DNA of 64,000 nucleotides from Ustulina deusta (lineage: Eukaryota; Ascomycota; Sordariomycetes; Xylariales; Xylariaceae), in the NCBI GenBank assembly GCA_023159155.1, contig JAJNNX010000075.1:1-64000 (forward strand), read 5' to 3'. Positions 13,380 to 23,912 of the stretch are shown here, piece by piece (position 1 is the first letter of the stretch; every line of letters begins with the position of its first letter). The position numbers and the translations under genes were made by a program. The notes beneath the pieces were generated by a model. That model made no database searches, was not told the DNA's origin, and saw nothing but the letters and a program-made list of their open reading frames with translations.

Positions 13380-14140
13380 CTAACTATTAGATTAGATTTT
13401 TAATTAGTTAAATTTTTTAAAATTTTAAAAAAATAAAAATTTAGCTATATTTTTAATTTGTTTAATTTTTATAAAATAAAAAACTTATTTTATATTAACT
13501 AATTATAAAAAATAAACAATAATTTTTTATTTTAATAAATCTAGTTATTATTTTTAATTAAAAATATTAATAGTAAAACAAAATTTAAAATTAAACAAAT
13601 CAAACAATTAGAAATATATAAAAAAAATAAAAAATTATAATACTAGGTTGCTTAAAAAAGCTATAATTCTAATAATATTTAATATATAACTTAAAATTTT
13701 AAAAATATACTAATTAAGCTTAACTAATTTTATAAAATTTATAAAATTATAAAAATAAATACATATAATAGTAGCTAATAAATTTGCAAACAATTATAAA
13801 AATAATAATAAGGTAATATAATATAAAAAAACTATATAAGCTTAATATTATTAGTAATTTTGAATTAAAATTATATTTAAACTTTTAGTTTTAAAAAAAA
13901 ATAGTATAATAGTTAGTATAGTTTTAGCTAAACTTATAAAAACTTTAAACCTATATAGCAATAAAATAGGAAGTTTATATATAAACTAACCTATAATTTA
14001 ATAGCTATATATATAGAGCTTATATTTATTTATTTTATAAATTTTGACTTTTTTTTTTTTTTTTTTTTTTTTTAGTTTAGAGTTTTTGTTTATAATATTA
14101 ATAAACTAGCTATAGAAGCTTTATTCGACTGATCGTAACA
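13380..14140 (+). mobile_element. 3' end of the same LTR element, copy C
   Basis: A direct repeat of about 11948-12693: roughly 525 bp of internal sequence followed by a full LTR. It begins immediately after copy B's LTR. Copies A and C therefore flank inverted copy B. The region is non-coding. Confidence 0.7.
13905..14140 (+). repeat. LTR of copy C (236 bp)
   Basis: Starts TATAATAGTTAG after an A-rich purine tract and ends CGACTGATCGTAACA. It contains a roughly 26-bp T tract in the position equivalent to the other LTRs. Confidence 0.8.
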
Positions 14141-15380
14141 TAAAGCTTAAAAAAAATAAAAAAAATAAAAAAAACTTTTTATATAAGTCTACTTAAATTA
14201 ATTTATTTAATATATTTATATATTTAATTGTTTAGCTATATAATAATAAGAATTATATAGTATTTATATATATGTTTTTATTTATTTTAACTTAATTGTA
14301 CCTAAATATTACAAGCGTTCTATTAGATTTACTTATAATTGCTTTTATAGCAATATTAATACTTATATAAAAAAAGTTATAAAAGTAATACTTTTTAAAA
14401 AAGTATGTTAAATTTAATATATAGCTGTTAGTAGTAGTATAAGCTAATCGGGTATAAGTGGTAAGATTACTTAGTTACTTAAGCTATATAGCTTAGTAGT
14501 GTAGCTTAGTAGGGGTAGTATAGCCACACCTACTAGCAAGCTTTATATATAAATACCTCACTAGGGTAAAATTAGAGCCCCAAGAAAAAGCAATACAGAA
14601 AGCGATCTATATATCTAATAGCGAAAAGCTCGATATTACTAAATCTAACAAATAATCTAGTAATAAACATTAAAGTTATAAAAAATCGCCTAAATATTAT
14701 TAAAAAGATAAAATTATATACTAAAATTATAGTTATTAAAACAAAGCTTTTTTTTAATTAATATTATATAAAACAAAAAAATAATTAGTAATAATTTTAT
14801 TTTATAAAACTAATTAGTTAATAAATAATAATATAAATATATAAAATATATTTTATAGATTTTTTTATAATAAATATTTTTATTTTTAATTTATTTATAA
14901 AAGAATAATAATTATTAGATCGCTTAAAAAATTAATATAAAACTAATTAAAAATATAAATATTTTAATATATTTAATTTTAGTAAGTAACACTAACCTTT
15001 TTTTAGTAATAAAAAAACTTCAGTTATAATTTATAAAAAACTTGCTTATTAATAAATTCTTTTTATATTTTAAAAAAATAATATATATAATAATATAAAA
15101 AGTTATTTTATACTAAACTTTTTTATCAAATAAAAGTTTAAAAAAAAGTTTAATTTGTAAATATATATAGTTAATTAAGCAAACACTAAAAAACCTAAAA
15201 ATTAAAAAGCTGCTTAAAAAGTATTAAATATATAAAAAAACAAAAAATTAAATTATTAAAAATAGATATAAAAACTAAAAAACTCTAGCAGAAAAAATCT
15301 AAAAAAAATAAATAACTAATTAGTTATAGTTTAAATTAATTATTATAATCTAAAAATAAAAACCTAATAACTTAAAAAGT
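14141..15380. other. AT-rich relic with a promoter-like tract at about 14430-14640
   Basis: This is mostly RIP-type DNA. The segment 14430-14640 is less mutated and contains TATATATAAATACCTCACTA around 14545, followed by a G+C-containing stretch with CCCCAAGAAAAAGCAAT. This has the arrangement of an LTR or transposon promoter. No second copy was found in the window, so the assignment is tentative. Confidence 0.45.
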
Positions 15381-16091
15381 TTGTAGTAGAGCTAGTGCGT
15401 ATATATAAAAAGTAAGTCTTTAGTTATAAAATAAAACATATTTTTAAAAACTTTAGAAATTATAAAACAAAAAGTATAATAAGCGTGCATTTTTATTTAA
15501 AGCTATTAAAAACTTTTTTTTTTTATATATATATTATAACAAACAATTATTATAAAATACTAAATAAGAATTAAAGATTTGTTTTATTAATTAATTATTA
15601 TATTTTTATTTATATTTATAAATCAGATTTTGACCTAATATATATAAAAGTTTATAAGCTAGAAAATATAGTCTAATATAAAAAATTAAATAAGTGTAGT
15701 TAGTTTTAGTGTGCGATACGCCGATTAGAAGCTTTGCTCCATTTTAATATTAAAAACTAACTAAACCTATTTAATCTTTTATATTAAGCTATATTTTTTA
15801 GCTTATAAACTTATATATATACTAAATTAAAATCTAATTTATAAATATAAATAAAAACGTAATAATTAATCAATAAAATAAATCTTAAAAAGAAATCTAT
15901 AATTTTTATTTAATATTCTATAATAATTATTTATTATAATATATATATATATAAAAAAGTCTTTTATAGCTCTAAATAAAAACGTACGTTTATTATACCT
16001 TTTATTTTATAATCTCTAAGGTTTCTAAGAATACGTTTTATTATATAACTAAGAACCTATCTTTTATACACACGCACTAGCCCTACTACAA
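15381..16091. repeat. Large imperfect palindrome (foldback), arms about 330 bp
   Basis: The arms are 15381-15707 and 15753-16091, inverted copies of each other over essentially their whole length with scattered substitutions and small indels. The loop is only about 45 bp (15708-15752). Outer ends read TTGTAGTAGAGCTAGTGCG on the left and, in complement, TTGTAGTAGGGCTAGTGCG on the right. No clear target-site duplication is visible. The arms are AT-rich like the rest, while the loop keeps GTGCGATACGCCGATTAG. It could be a foldback/MITE-type element or two head-to-head solo LTRs. Confidence 0.85.
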
Positions 16092-16740
16092 TATATAACT
16101 ATAGTATTTATAAAAAAAAAAATCAGAAGTATAAAAATAATATATAATAAATTAACTCTAAAAAAACCAAATATAAATATTAGCTTTTTTTTTTTTTTTT
16201 TTTAGCTTAAAATCTTTATCTATAGTATTAATAAATTAGTTATAAGAATTTTACTTAACTAATTATAACATATAATATAAAATATAATAAAAAGAAATAA
16301 AATAAACAATAAAATAATAAACTAAATATTATAATAATTTAATATAATAAAAGTTTAATATAGATTATATAAAATATATAATAATAAAATAAATAGTAGG
16401 TTAATAAATATTAATGCTAAAAAAAACAAATAAATAAAATATAAAAAATAATAAAAATAAAACGTTATAATAATAAAATAAAAAAACTTATATAAAAAAA
16501 ATAAATAATAAATATAAAATTAGTTTTATATTATTTAAGTTAATATATATAAAATTTTTAATAATATATATTATATTTATTTAGTTTTTATAAAGGTAGC
16601 AATATAATGTTATATAATAATTTAGCTATATATTCTTATATTAATTAGTTATTATAAAGGCTTAACAAAGATATTAATATAGCAATACTTATAGTTATTA
16701 GCTATTATATATTTTATAAAAAAAAACCTGAATTTCTCTA
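16092..16740. other. AT-rich relic containing a partial LTR
   Basis: RIP-type DNA bordering the gene island. The only recognisable content is the LTR fragment at 16186-16270. The AT-rich block ends sharply at about 16735. Confidence 0.6.
16186..16270 (+). repeat. Partial LTR of the copy A/B/C family
   Basis: It corresponds to the right third of the LTR, from the long T tract to the end AATTATAACA (compare GATCGTAACA). The left part of the LTR is missing. Confidence 0.65.
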
Positions 16741-17094
16741 AGTTAAACGCTCAAATATACAGCCAACCCTAACCCGGACCGCAACACAATAAAGTAAAGA
16801 GTAAAGAGTTATAAATATTTAGGGGGTAGTATAGCTGGGGGGATATAAACACAAGGACTATTCTAGGCTGAGGTTCCTGAGAGAGCCTGCCACCTAAGTA
16901 CAGTAGATCTAGTATTTGATCCATAGCGGACCTAGTATCCCCTATCCAAGACCCCAAGAACGGGGACTGACCTCTGAAACACATTGCTAATCCACCCGCA
17001 CCTTTTTTTAGGGGGCTATTGTACCCTCGACCGGTCTCAAGCGTGATCTGGATAGTTCTATTCTTGAAATGTTTCATGCGAGTTCACTATGACT
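16741..17094. other. Intergenic, 3' side of the BTB gene
   Basis: GC-balanced sequence between the AT-rich block and the stop codon of the minus-strand BTB gene. A minus-strand frame of about 100 codons (16769-17077) has no recognisable domain and lies where a 3' UTR is expected, so I do not call it a gene. Confidence 0.5.
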
Positions 17095-18478
17095 TCAGGG
17101 GATTTGTATAAACTTGTCCAGACGCAATCCTTCTGCCTTTCTCACAAGATCCATTTTTGCACCCACTATTTTATTCAGATCGCATCCATGATGGTTTGGG
17201 GGGTAGTCTAGGGAGTAGTCGTATTCGTAGCTGCTGCTGTACCGTGACTCTTGCCACCATCTTGGGGACCGAATACCACCGGTGGCTGCCATCGCCGACA
17301 CGACGCTGTAACCTGTATAGTTCTGCCGTGCTAGTTTAGTGAACGCCAGTTGTTTGTTATTCCTTAGCTCCCTAGTAAGAGCGCCAAGAAGTATCGAGGA
17401 ACATTCGAAAGAGTAGTCTAGAGATAAAGGGCATTCTGCGGGCTCTTTACTGAAGTATTGGAGTAAATCATTAAGTGCACCAGTAATCTGGCCGATGCTT
17501 TCTTGTCTCCATTTGTCTAAACAAGCTAAAAAACTAGTTAGTAACTTTGAGACGGGAGAATAGGCCGTACTTACAGATGATGCTCTCTGGGATAGGCAAA
17601 CCTAGTGTGCCAATCCGCCTACTACAATGATCTTGCATTAATTTTGTAACGAATCTGAATTGGTCTTCCCAATGGAATACCCAAGATACGAAAAGAAGCA
17701 TGATGAGGTCTCGATCTAGGCTTGGTGAAAGCGGATTGCTCTTCATTCCTAGACGCCATATATCCACGAACCCCTCAAGGGCCTCGCGGCACTGATAGTA
17801 GTCCACAATAACGCCAACCTTTGCGAGCATCTCTAGACTAAGATGCCTTGGGACATGACGATTCTGGCCATGGATTATCCGTATTACGATTAGCAGCGCC
17901 TCCGTATCCCAGTCCTCGGCATCGACATATCGGAAACCATTGGAAGCCCGGTGAGATTCCTTGAACGGCCCGTCCAACGCCTTCTTGAAGTAGGAAGAGG
18001 CGAGTCTCAGGTGAGCAGACGAAACTTGAAGATGAATTTCAGGTTCCACTGGCCCTTCAGAAGTCTGTTCTGGTAGTAGCCCTTCGGCGACTGGTTCCAG
18101 TTGCGCTTCAACCATCTGTTCTGATAGTGGCTCTTCAACGACTAGTTCCGCTTGCGCTTCAATCATCGGTTCTGGTAGTGGCTCTTCAGGGGTAACTTCT
18201 GGTTGTGCCTCTGCTAGTATAACCTGAGCGGGCTGGGGTTGTGCCATTTTAGATTTCTTTTTCTTTTTGGCCATCGACCGTCGTGGTGGCGACGCGGAAG
18301 GTGGTGAAATCGGTGGCAGAGTCGAGTCGTAAAGGTTTCCATCTTCCGGCAACACCGCAAATGGTGCATTGAAGTTGCGGAGAATGATCATCACATCTCC
18401 ATCGGGGTCAAGGACGTATGTTTGAGTATCCATGTTGTCCATATTTCGTATCGGGGGGTTGACGTGTTTCTGTGGCAT
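17095..18478 (-). CDS. Fungal BTB/POZ-domain protein, two exons, 441 aa
   Basis: Seen: exon 1 is 18478-17575. A 58-nt intron follows (17574-17517) with donor GTAAGT, branch site TTACTAAC and acceptor TTTAG. Exon 2 is 17516-17095. The spliced length of 1326 nt keeps one frame to a TGA. Residues 20-45 (YVLDPDGDVMIILRN) are the first strand of the fungal BTB fold. A low-complexity insert follows (Pro/Ser, a KKKKKSK basic run at about 71, then three 17-residue Glu-rich repeats). The rest of the BTB fold runs over about 147-290 (HLRLASSYFKKAL, then EALLIVIRIIHG, then GLPIPESII). The family is common in Pezizomycotina; BTB domains mediate dimerisation, and the function of this type is unknown. The basic run could act as a nuclear signal (inference). 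Exon 2 has no recognised domain. A later in-frame ATG (residue 13 or 16) is also possible. It is intact although flanked by RIP-damaged DNA. Confidence 0.85.
18059..18211 (-). repeat. Three 51-bp in-frame repeats in the BTB gene
   Basis: Residues 90-140 are three 17-residue units of the form EAQxEx(V/P)xEExLPE(Q/P)M with about half the positions conserved. They lie in the acidic linker that separates the two parts of the BTB fold. Confidence 0.7.
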
Positions 18479-19657
18479 TTTTTCGAATAGGCAATGAATA
18501 ATATGAAAATATATGGGATTGGATTTAATATGTCACAAGGATTTCGTGCCATATAGACAGAGGAAACCTGGTTCTATCCTGATATAACCGCACAAAGCAT
18601 ACATATACGAATCTGTTCCTTTGTACGTCGGGTAGAATATCACGCTCGAAATACCAGGCCTCCCAGGGCGTTATGAATTAAAGGTCCGAACAGCACTGCT
18701 GCCTAACCAACCGAACTAGTACTTCCCGAGACAGACAGCGTATGTCCTTGTACCTATGTAGCTTCCATAGGTCACCCCGGCACAGTGTCAGAGGCAGAAT
18801 TCGGGGTATGCAAAGCGAAAGCAGGAGTTAGGCATTCTCGGGTACTGACGCTGCATGTTACACACTTGTCAAGGCATAGCATGCACCTCTATTCTAGTGG
18901 CACATGGTGAGAAGAAATATGACTGCAAAGGACATGATCAGAAAGCGACCACTAGAAAGTTAGGCTTGGGCGGACAACGCTGACAGTTAACAAGGGCAGA
19001 ACTATTAGACTGCGTGTTTGCAGGATATCTCACACTGAGGCGCCCTATCGGGTATCTGCAGGTTCCCCTTGTCGCTTTCCAGCTTGCATGACACTGTCGC
19101 ATATTGCGGGTTGACGTGGCAATGGTAGGATATAGGGTTCTTACAAGCAAGTTACTGGGGGGATTTTCATCAGTTCGCTCCTGTGCTACCTAAGGTTAGT
19201 TGGGTAGTGGTAAGATCCGTCCTCAGGGCTGCAGGTGGGTAAGCGAATGGACAGTGAATAAACCCTGCTATAGCGCTTCTAGGTATTGAATCTAACCTCT
19301 CGCTGGATGTTCACCCAATACGGCCTCGCAGCACGCATATAGGCAAGCAGACAGTCTCGGAGCTGGCAGGTGGGAGGTACCCTGTTTGGACCGGGTGCAC
19401 GTCCAACTTGCCCCTATACCCGAAAAGCTATTTCTCACTCTCACACACTGTGCTAAGACCTTCCCCAACATTAATACAACTACCCTTGGGACCAATCTAT
19501 GTTTTCTGTTAGACACGGTTGGTACTCGTAGTATGCATGCAATTATGCATAATTAGCCCACTGCATAGATTTGAACTAAAGAGATGACGAGCTAACTGTC
19601 TTCAGATAACGTTGCATACGTTTCTCAATACAGCCAGCGTTAACCGAGTCTACACAT
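18479..19657. other. Intergenic island sequence upstream of the BTB gene
   Basis: GC-balanced, about 1.2 kb, holding the promoter of the minus-strand BTB gene. Short minus-strand frames at 18938-19150 and 19292-19516 lack domains, introns or sensible starts and are not called. Nothing else was recognised. Confidence 0.5.
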
Positions 19658-19774
19658 AAACTGAGGGTAGCCCACCCCTGTTGACCTGAGGGTACCCGTG
19701 CTTTTTTTAAGTACTAGTGCTCCACAGAATACCGTATTCCTCGATTACAACTTGACCGGCGCTAATGGCTTGGC
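19658..19774. repeat. Left terminal inverted repeat
   Basis: Pairs with 20812-21194 minus the MITE at 20860-21130. The first 51 bp are identical in both ends; the inner 65 bp have a few substitutions and one gap of about 10 bp. Confidence 0.8.
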
Positions 19775-20811
19775 CTATAGAAATATACAGAAATATATAG
19801 CATAAGCTATACCAATTTAACTTTAATCTAACTAGCTATACGTTTTCTAACCCTTTATTTTATATAAATAAACAATATTTTCTAAGTAATATTCCAATTA
19901 AATTATTTTATTTCTTACTTTAATACTTACTAATTAAAACACTAAAATAATAATTATTTTTTATTTTATATAAATTAGTAATATTAAATCGTTTTGCACT
20001 AATTAACTTTGTTTATATATACTTTAAGTTATACTTAATTTATATAGCTAACAAAATATTTATAAATATAACTAACTAAAACCTAAATAATTATCTATTC
20101 TAAGTTATTAAAACCTATAGTTTTTTATTTGTAACCCCTTTAATAACTTTTTTAATAACCCTCCTAACAACTCTTTCTATAACCCCCCCTACTAATAATC
20201 CTTTATACTAGTATTACAGTTTATCTAGCTTATTCATTATGCTTTAGTATCTATTAATAGATTTTTCTAGCTAATATAAACATTATATAAATTCACAATA
20301 GTTGATAGGCATAACCATAGATATGTTAGCCATAGCTATAAACATGTTCATCATGTCTATAAGTAGGTAGACATCCTCATGATTTCATACTCAGGAAGAA
20401 CATTTATCATTTATTTATACTTCACACAATAATTGTTATCTTTAACAAGTGACTAAATCGCCATAACAATAGTTCCTAGTAATAATAATAACAAATATTA
20501 CTAGGCTATATAGTTTAGCTAGTTGTTCACTAAGTTAATATACCTAAACATTTAAAAAACAGGGCAATTAAATGTATAAGGAAAAGCTATATTATTAAAA
20601 ATAGCCCTAATTTTAATTTATATTTAGTATAGCTAGTAGAAACATTATTAAAAACCTTTTTATAGCAGCATTTAAATATATTAAAACAATGGTTTTAAAA
20701 ATAAGTTCAAAATTAAACACGCTTAATAATATTTTATTATAAAAGAACAAATTTCTATAATAATCGCTTAAATAATTGCTTTTTTATTACGGCTTAGTAC
20801 ATAGATCATTG

Positions 20812-21194
20812 TATGCCAAGCCGTTAGCGCCGGTCAAGTTCTAATCGAGGAATGCAATACTTTTCGCACAATCGATTAGAAATGCACGTTTAAATACATA
20901 GAACGTTTATAGCTAAGTTAATACATATAACATATTTTATATAACAAGTAAAAAAAAATACTCTAAGGTAAGTTGTTGTTTTTATAAAAGGAAAAAAGTA
21001 AACATATATAATTATCTTAAGTAACCAAGGTTGTTATATTAAAATAAATATGCAAGTATAAAATTTTATACAAATTATATAAATTATAAATATATATTTA
21101 AAGGTATATTTTAATCGATTGTATGAAAAGTACTCTGGTACATAAAAAAAGCACGGGTACCCTCAGGTCAACAGGGGTGGGCTACCCTCAGTTT
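20812..21194. repeat. Right terminal inverted repeat, split by a MITE
   Basis: The parts 20812-20859 and 21131-21194 together match the complement of the left repeat. The interruption falls at a TA dinucleotide. Confidence 0.8.
20860..21130. mobile_element. MITE of Tc1/mariner type, 271 bp
   Basis: Its ends are inverted repeats of about 20 bp: CTTTTCGCACAATCGATTA at the left, and CTTTTCATACAATCGATTA in complement at the right. TA stands on both sides (20858-20859 and 21131-21132), the target duplication typical of Tc1/mariner elements. Removing it restores the continuity of the host transposon's right inverted repeat, which supports insertion after the host element. It has no coding capacity. 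Confidence 0.75.
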
Positions 21195-21545
21195 GTCTGA
21201 TTACTCGCGTTAACCCATATCAGATCTTGCACTACCTATCAGTTGAATTCTCATTCACTAGAGTGTGTGGAAAAGCCATAGTCCCCCCTGTACGTTCTAT
21301 CAAAACATACCCTCCAAAAAGGCTGCTACTTAGACTGAGCTCATTGGGACCATATAGCTTTTGTTCTCAGCTTTGCATCATGCCTTTAGTTGGTGCCTTC
21401 AGGGGGTCAGAACAAAGCTACTTTGGGGACGTTGCATCAAACAGGACAAGAATAATTTACCACATTCCAGCTTTGGAGCTTCCTTAAACCAGGTTACTAA
21501 TTATCAAAGGGTAAATTCATTACCTATCTTGACACTAAACCCTGA
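21195..21545. other. Intergenic sequence
   Basis: GC-balanced, 351 bp, between the DNA transposon and the 3' end of the dehydrogenase pseudogene. Overlapping plus-strand frames at 21227-21564 show no domain and no splice structure. Nothing recognised. Confidence 0.45.
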
Positions 21546-22415
21546 TCATGCCCCAATCTTATAGACAAGCTTCTCAGCCCGCACTTTGCCCTGCTTTTGC
21601 AGTTCGCAGCCCTCAGAGATAGCCTCCAAGCCACCAAGCTCCCTAGAAGGATTCGGCTTGATCTTCCCCGACTCGAGGTACTCCGGCAGCATACTCAAGT
21701 ACTTCTCCCAGAATTTGCGGTCTTGCGGCGTCGGCCCGCCCCAGTTGTCGAAAGAATCGCCGCTGAGATCAATCGGGTGTCCGAGCACCGTATACATTTT
21801 CGTCGACTCGACCTTGACCTTCGTGAGCCCCTCGGGAAGCTCCGAGGTCTTCCTCGGAAGAATGCAAATCACATGGCCCCCTTTCGTAGACGACAGAGCC
21901 TGTGTAACCCCCTTCGTGGTCTCCTTCTCGGATACGCAGTCAAAGGCATGCTGGAGCCGGTCGTGGGATAGCTCGCGCACTTTCTCGGGCCAAGCCGCAT
22001 CCTTGTAGTCCACCACCGCGTCGGCGCCCAGCGACGTGAGTAGGTCGTGGTTCTGCTTGGATCCAGTGGCGATGACGTACAAACCAGCGAGCTTGGCAAG
22101 CTGCACGGCATACAGACCCACCGAGCTGGTTCCGCCGTTGATCAGGACCGGGAAAGCCGATGTGGCGGGCTTGCTGGGCTCGGGGAGGCCCAGACACTGG
22201 AACATGGCCTGCACGGCGGTCGTGAACGCTAGACTGATGGTCGATGCGTCCCGGAGGGAGACGGAGTCGGGCACGGCCTACACCAGCGAGGACTCGGCGA
22301 CGAGATATTCTGCGTAGGCGCCGCCCGCCTTGGTGCCGTACACGAATCCGGCGACGCGCTGGCCCTCGCGCCACGACAAGCCGTTGGCGTCCGCGACGGG
22401 GTTTGGCCCTTCACC
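21546..22415 (-). pseudogene. Medium-chain dehydrogenase/reductase (quinone/enoyl reductase type), truncated
   Basis: The family comprises NAD(P)H-dependent zinc-independent oxidoreductases such as quinone oxidoreductase-like and trans-enoyl reductase-like proteins; the substrate cannot be told. Seen: the N-terminal fragment WREGQRVAGFVYG, then GGAYAEYLV; the nucleotide-binding glycine motif VLINGGTSSVGLYAVQLAKL; GADAVVDYKD; and the C-terminal AEKLVYKIGA before the stop at 21546. Two defects are visible. A TAG at 22278-22280 interrupts the frame where the family has Trp (SSLV-stop-AVPDSVSL). Homology also ceases upstream of about 22415, leaving out the first 70-80 residues, including the usual N-terminal catalytic-domain start. 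The 5' side abuts the divergent nuclease-like gene. Recognition of the family is firm; inactivity is inferred from the two defects. Confidence 0.8.
22278..22280 (-). other. Premature TAG at a conserved Trp of the dehydrogenase
   Basis: The minus strand reads CTG GTG TAG GCC GTG with the frame open on both sides. TGG to TAG is a TpG-to-TpA change, the favoured RIP change. Confidence 0.7.
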
Positions 22416-22488
22416 TTGTATACAGTGTATATACCTAGACTCGAACTGCTTATTGGTTGATCGCTTTAGTGACTCGCCCACGGACGTC

Positions 22489-23714
22489 ATGCCAGACCCC
22501 CTGTCCTCTACTACCACCTTCTCCACGACTAGCCGCTCGATCGTCAGCTTTCCGTCTACCTCTGCCCCCTCGGCCTGCACGGCTAAGTCAGGCAGGTCTA
22601 AGACCCCTGTCAAGACTTGGGCCGACCTTGCCGTAACCGCCAAGTTTCCTACCCTACAATCTCTCGACGGCGGTGTTCCTAAGGATGTGCAAGACCTCTC
22701 CGAGAAGCTACATATGATTAGCTGTGACGAGAATCTGATCCCAGCAGCAGTTGCCGTAAGTCTAGAAATCGTTCAAGTTCTCGGACAGATGTTGACGCAT
22801 CACCATTCATAGGACCGGTTCAAGTGTTCTCATGTGCCTCTACGCCCCTGGCAGATCGACAATGTCACCCCGCCTAACATCGATAAACTGGAATATGAGA
22901 TTAATATGGCACAAGACATCTCCGAAAGGGCCAATAACCTTGCCGGAGAAGGCCATTCCGAACCATCATGGAATTGCGAGGTACACTCTCCGATCCTAAG
23001 ACCGGGACTTGCGAGACTCGACCGAGTCTGGCATTTCAATATGTGAGCCCTACCACCTGTTCAAATTACGCTCCTCTACCCCCGTTCTGCCCCTCGCTAT
23101 TGACTTCCTATTCAGTACCACAGCTACCCTTTGTCCCAGTCTCGTACCAATATCTGAAAAGAGTGGCGAAACCTTGCAATCCAAACTGGTTGACTACTCT
23201 TTTAATCTTGTTCCTGCTCGCAATACCCCGCTTGCAGATGCAATCGATAATTTCGTTGCTACCCAGTCGCCTGAGATGCGTACCATTGCTCCGATAATGT
23301 ACGACCCGGTTCGTTGGCGGCCGCAGGCTGTAGCTATCGAGACGAAACTCACAAACTCACCTTCCGACCCGCTAGTTCAATTAATGGTCTGGGCTCAGGC
23401 CACATTCACTCGGTTTCGCCGGCTAATAGATAGCAAATATAGTTCCGACGGAATATCTCTACGTATCCCCCCCCTCCCCCCCCCGGCCTATAGCGGTCCG
23501 TAGGCATAAATGGCATCTTTGGTTTAGCAACAATATGGCTCATACATTCAAAATATACGGACCGTTGATTATTGGCTCCACAGAAACGTTCATAAACACA
23601 TTTAAGCTAATTCGGTCACTAACAATACTAGCCGAGTGGGTTGATACAGAGTTTTGTGTTTGGATTAAAAGTGCTTTTGCACTACCGCCACGCGTTAAAG
23701 GCACTAAAGGGTAG
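22489..23714 (+). pseudogene. Fungal PD-(D/E)XK nuclease-like protein, frame-broken
   Basis: This is an uncharacterised fungal family with a PD-(D/E)XK nuclease fold, often found in repeat-rich accessory regions. Seen: the ATG at 22489 and a Ser/Thr-rich N-terminus; VPKDVQDLSEKLHMISCDEN; an intron at 22756-22812 (GTAAGT to CATAG, 57 nt, with an in-frame TAG); then GHSEPSWNCEVHSPIL. A TGA at 23044 and a shift to the second frame follow. That frame carries KLVDYSFNL (Asp at about 23192) and PVRWRPQAVAIETK (Glu-x-Lys at about 23339), the expected catalytic pair. A C-rich tract at 23467-23485 marks another shift, into the third frame. There the family C-terminus (FKIYGPLIIGSTET, ILAEWVDTEF) reads to a TAG at 23712. 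The parts cover the whole family length, so decay is recent, or the C tract is a sequencing error. The stop at 23044 would still remain. Confidence 0.75.
22756..22812 (+). other. Intron of the nuclease-like gene
   Basis: Donor GTAAGT and acceptor TTCATAG, 57 nt, phase 0. Removing it joins two homologous parts in one frame and eliminates the in-frame TAG at 22810. Confidence 0.7.
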
Positions 23715-23912
23715 CAGTAACCCCCGAGGGTGCCAATATAAGGAAACTATACCTATGTAAGGGTCTGAGACCTCCTAACTAAGTAGTTAAGAAAGGGCTT
23801 ACAAAATTAATGACATTACAACCTAATTATGGCTACTTTTTACCTAACAGTGACTTATTTGTGAGCTATTTTTATTCTAGATTTAAATCTTATGACAAGT
23901 ATAAATAACACG
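23715..23912. other. AT-leaning spacer between two pseudogenes
   Basis: Nothing recognisable. The upstream catalytic half of the chitinase should lie here or further left and is absent, so a deletion or older insertion is implied. Confidence 0.45.

Larger units (their letters stand above)
19658..21194. mobile_element. DNA transposon relic with about 120-bp terminal inverted repeats
   Basis: The outer 51 bp are a perfect inverted repeat: AAACTGAGGGTAGCCCACCC at 19658, and its complement ending at 21194. The homology continues inward to about 19774 on the left and about 20812 on the right (segment TTGACCGGCGCTAA), interrupted on the right by a 271-bp insertion. The interior (19775-20811) is AT-rich with no readable transposase. 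I see no certain target-site duplication: the left flank has TA next to AACTGAG, the right flank TG. Superfamily not assigned. The ends kept their G+C while the interior did not. Confidence 0.8.

Noticed and set aside
16730..16770. Telomere-like words (CCAACCCTAACCC) near the island border
   Set aside because: A single near-match, not a tandem TTAGGG array.
18600..18730. tRNA-like words on the minus strand (TAGTTCGGTTGGTTAGGC, then TATTTCGAGC)
   Set aside because: The D-arm and B-box resemblance is real, but I could not form an acceptor stem or a proper anticodon stem. It may be a decayed tRNA-derived sequence, but the support is too weak.
18938..19516. Two short minus-strand ORFs upstream of the BTB gene
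   Set aside because: 70 and 74 codons, no domain, no splice or start context.
21586..22438. Several plus-strand and alternative-frame ORFs across the dehydrogenase
   Set aside because: They overlap the minus-strand dehydrogenase homology and have no domain of their own.
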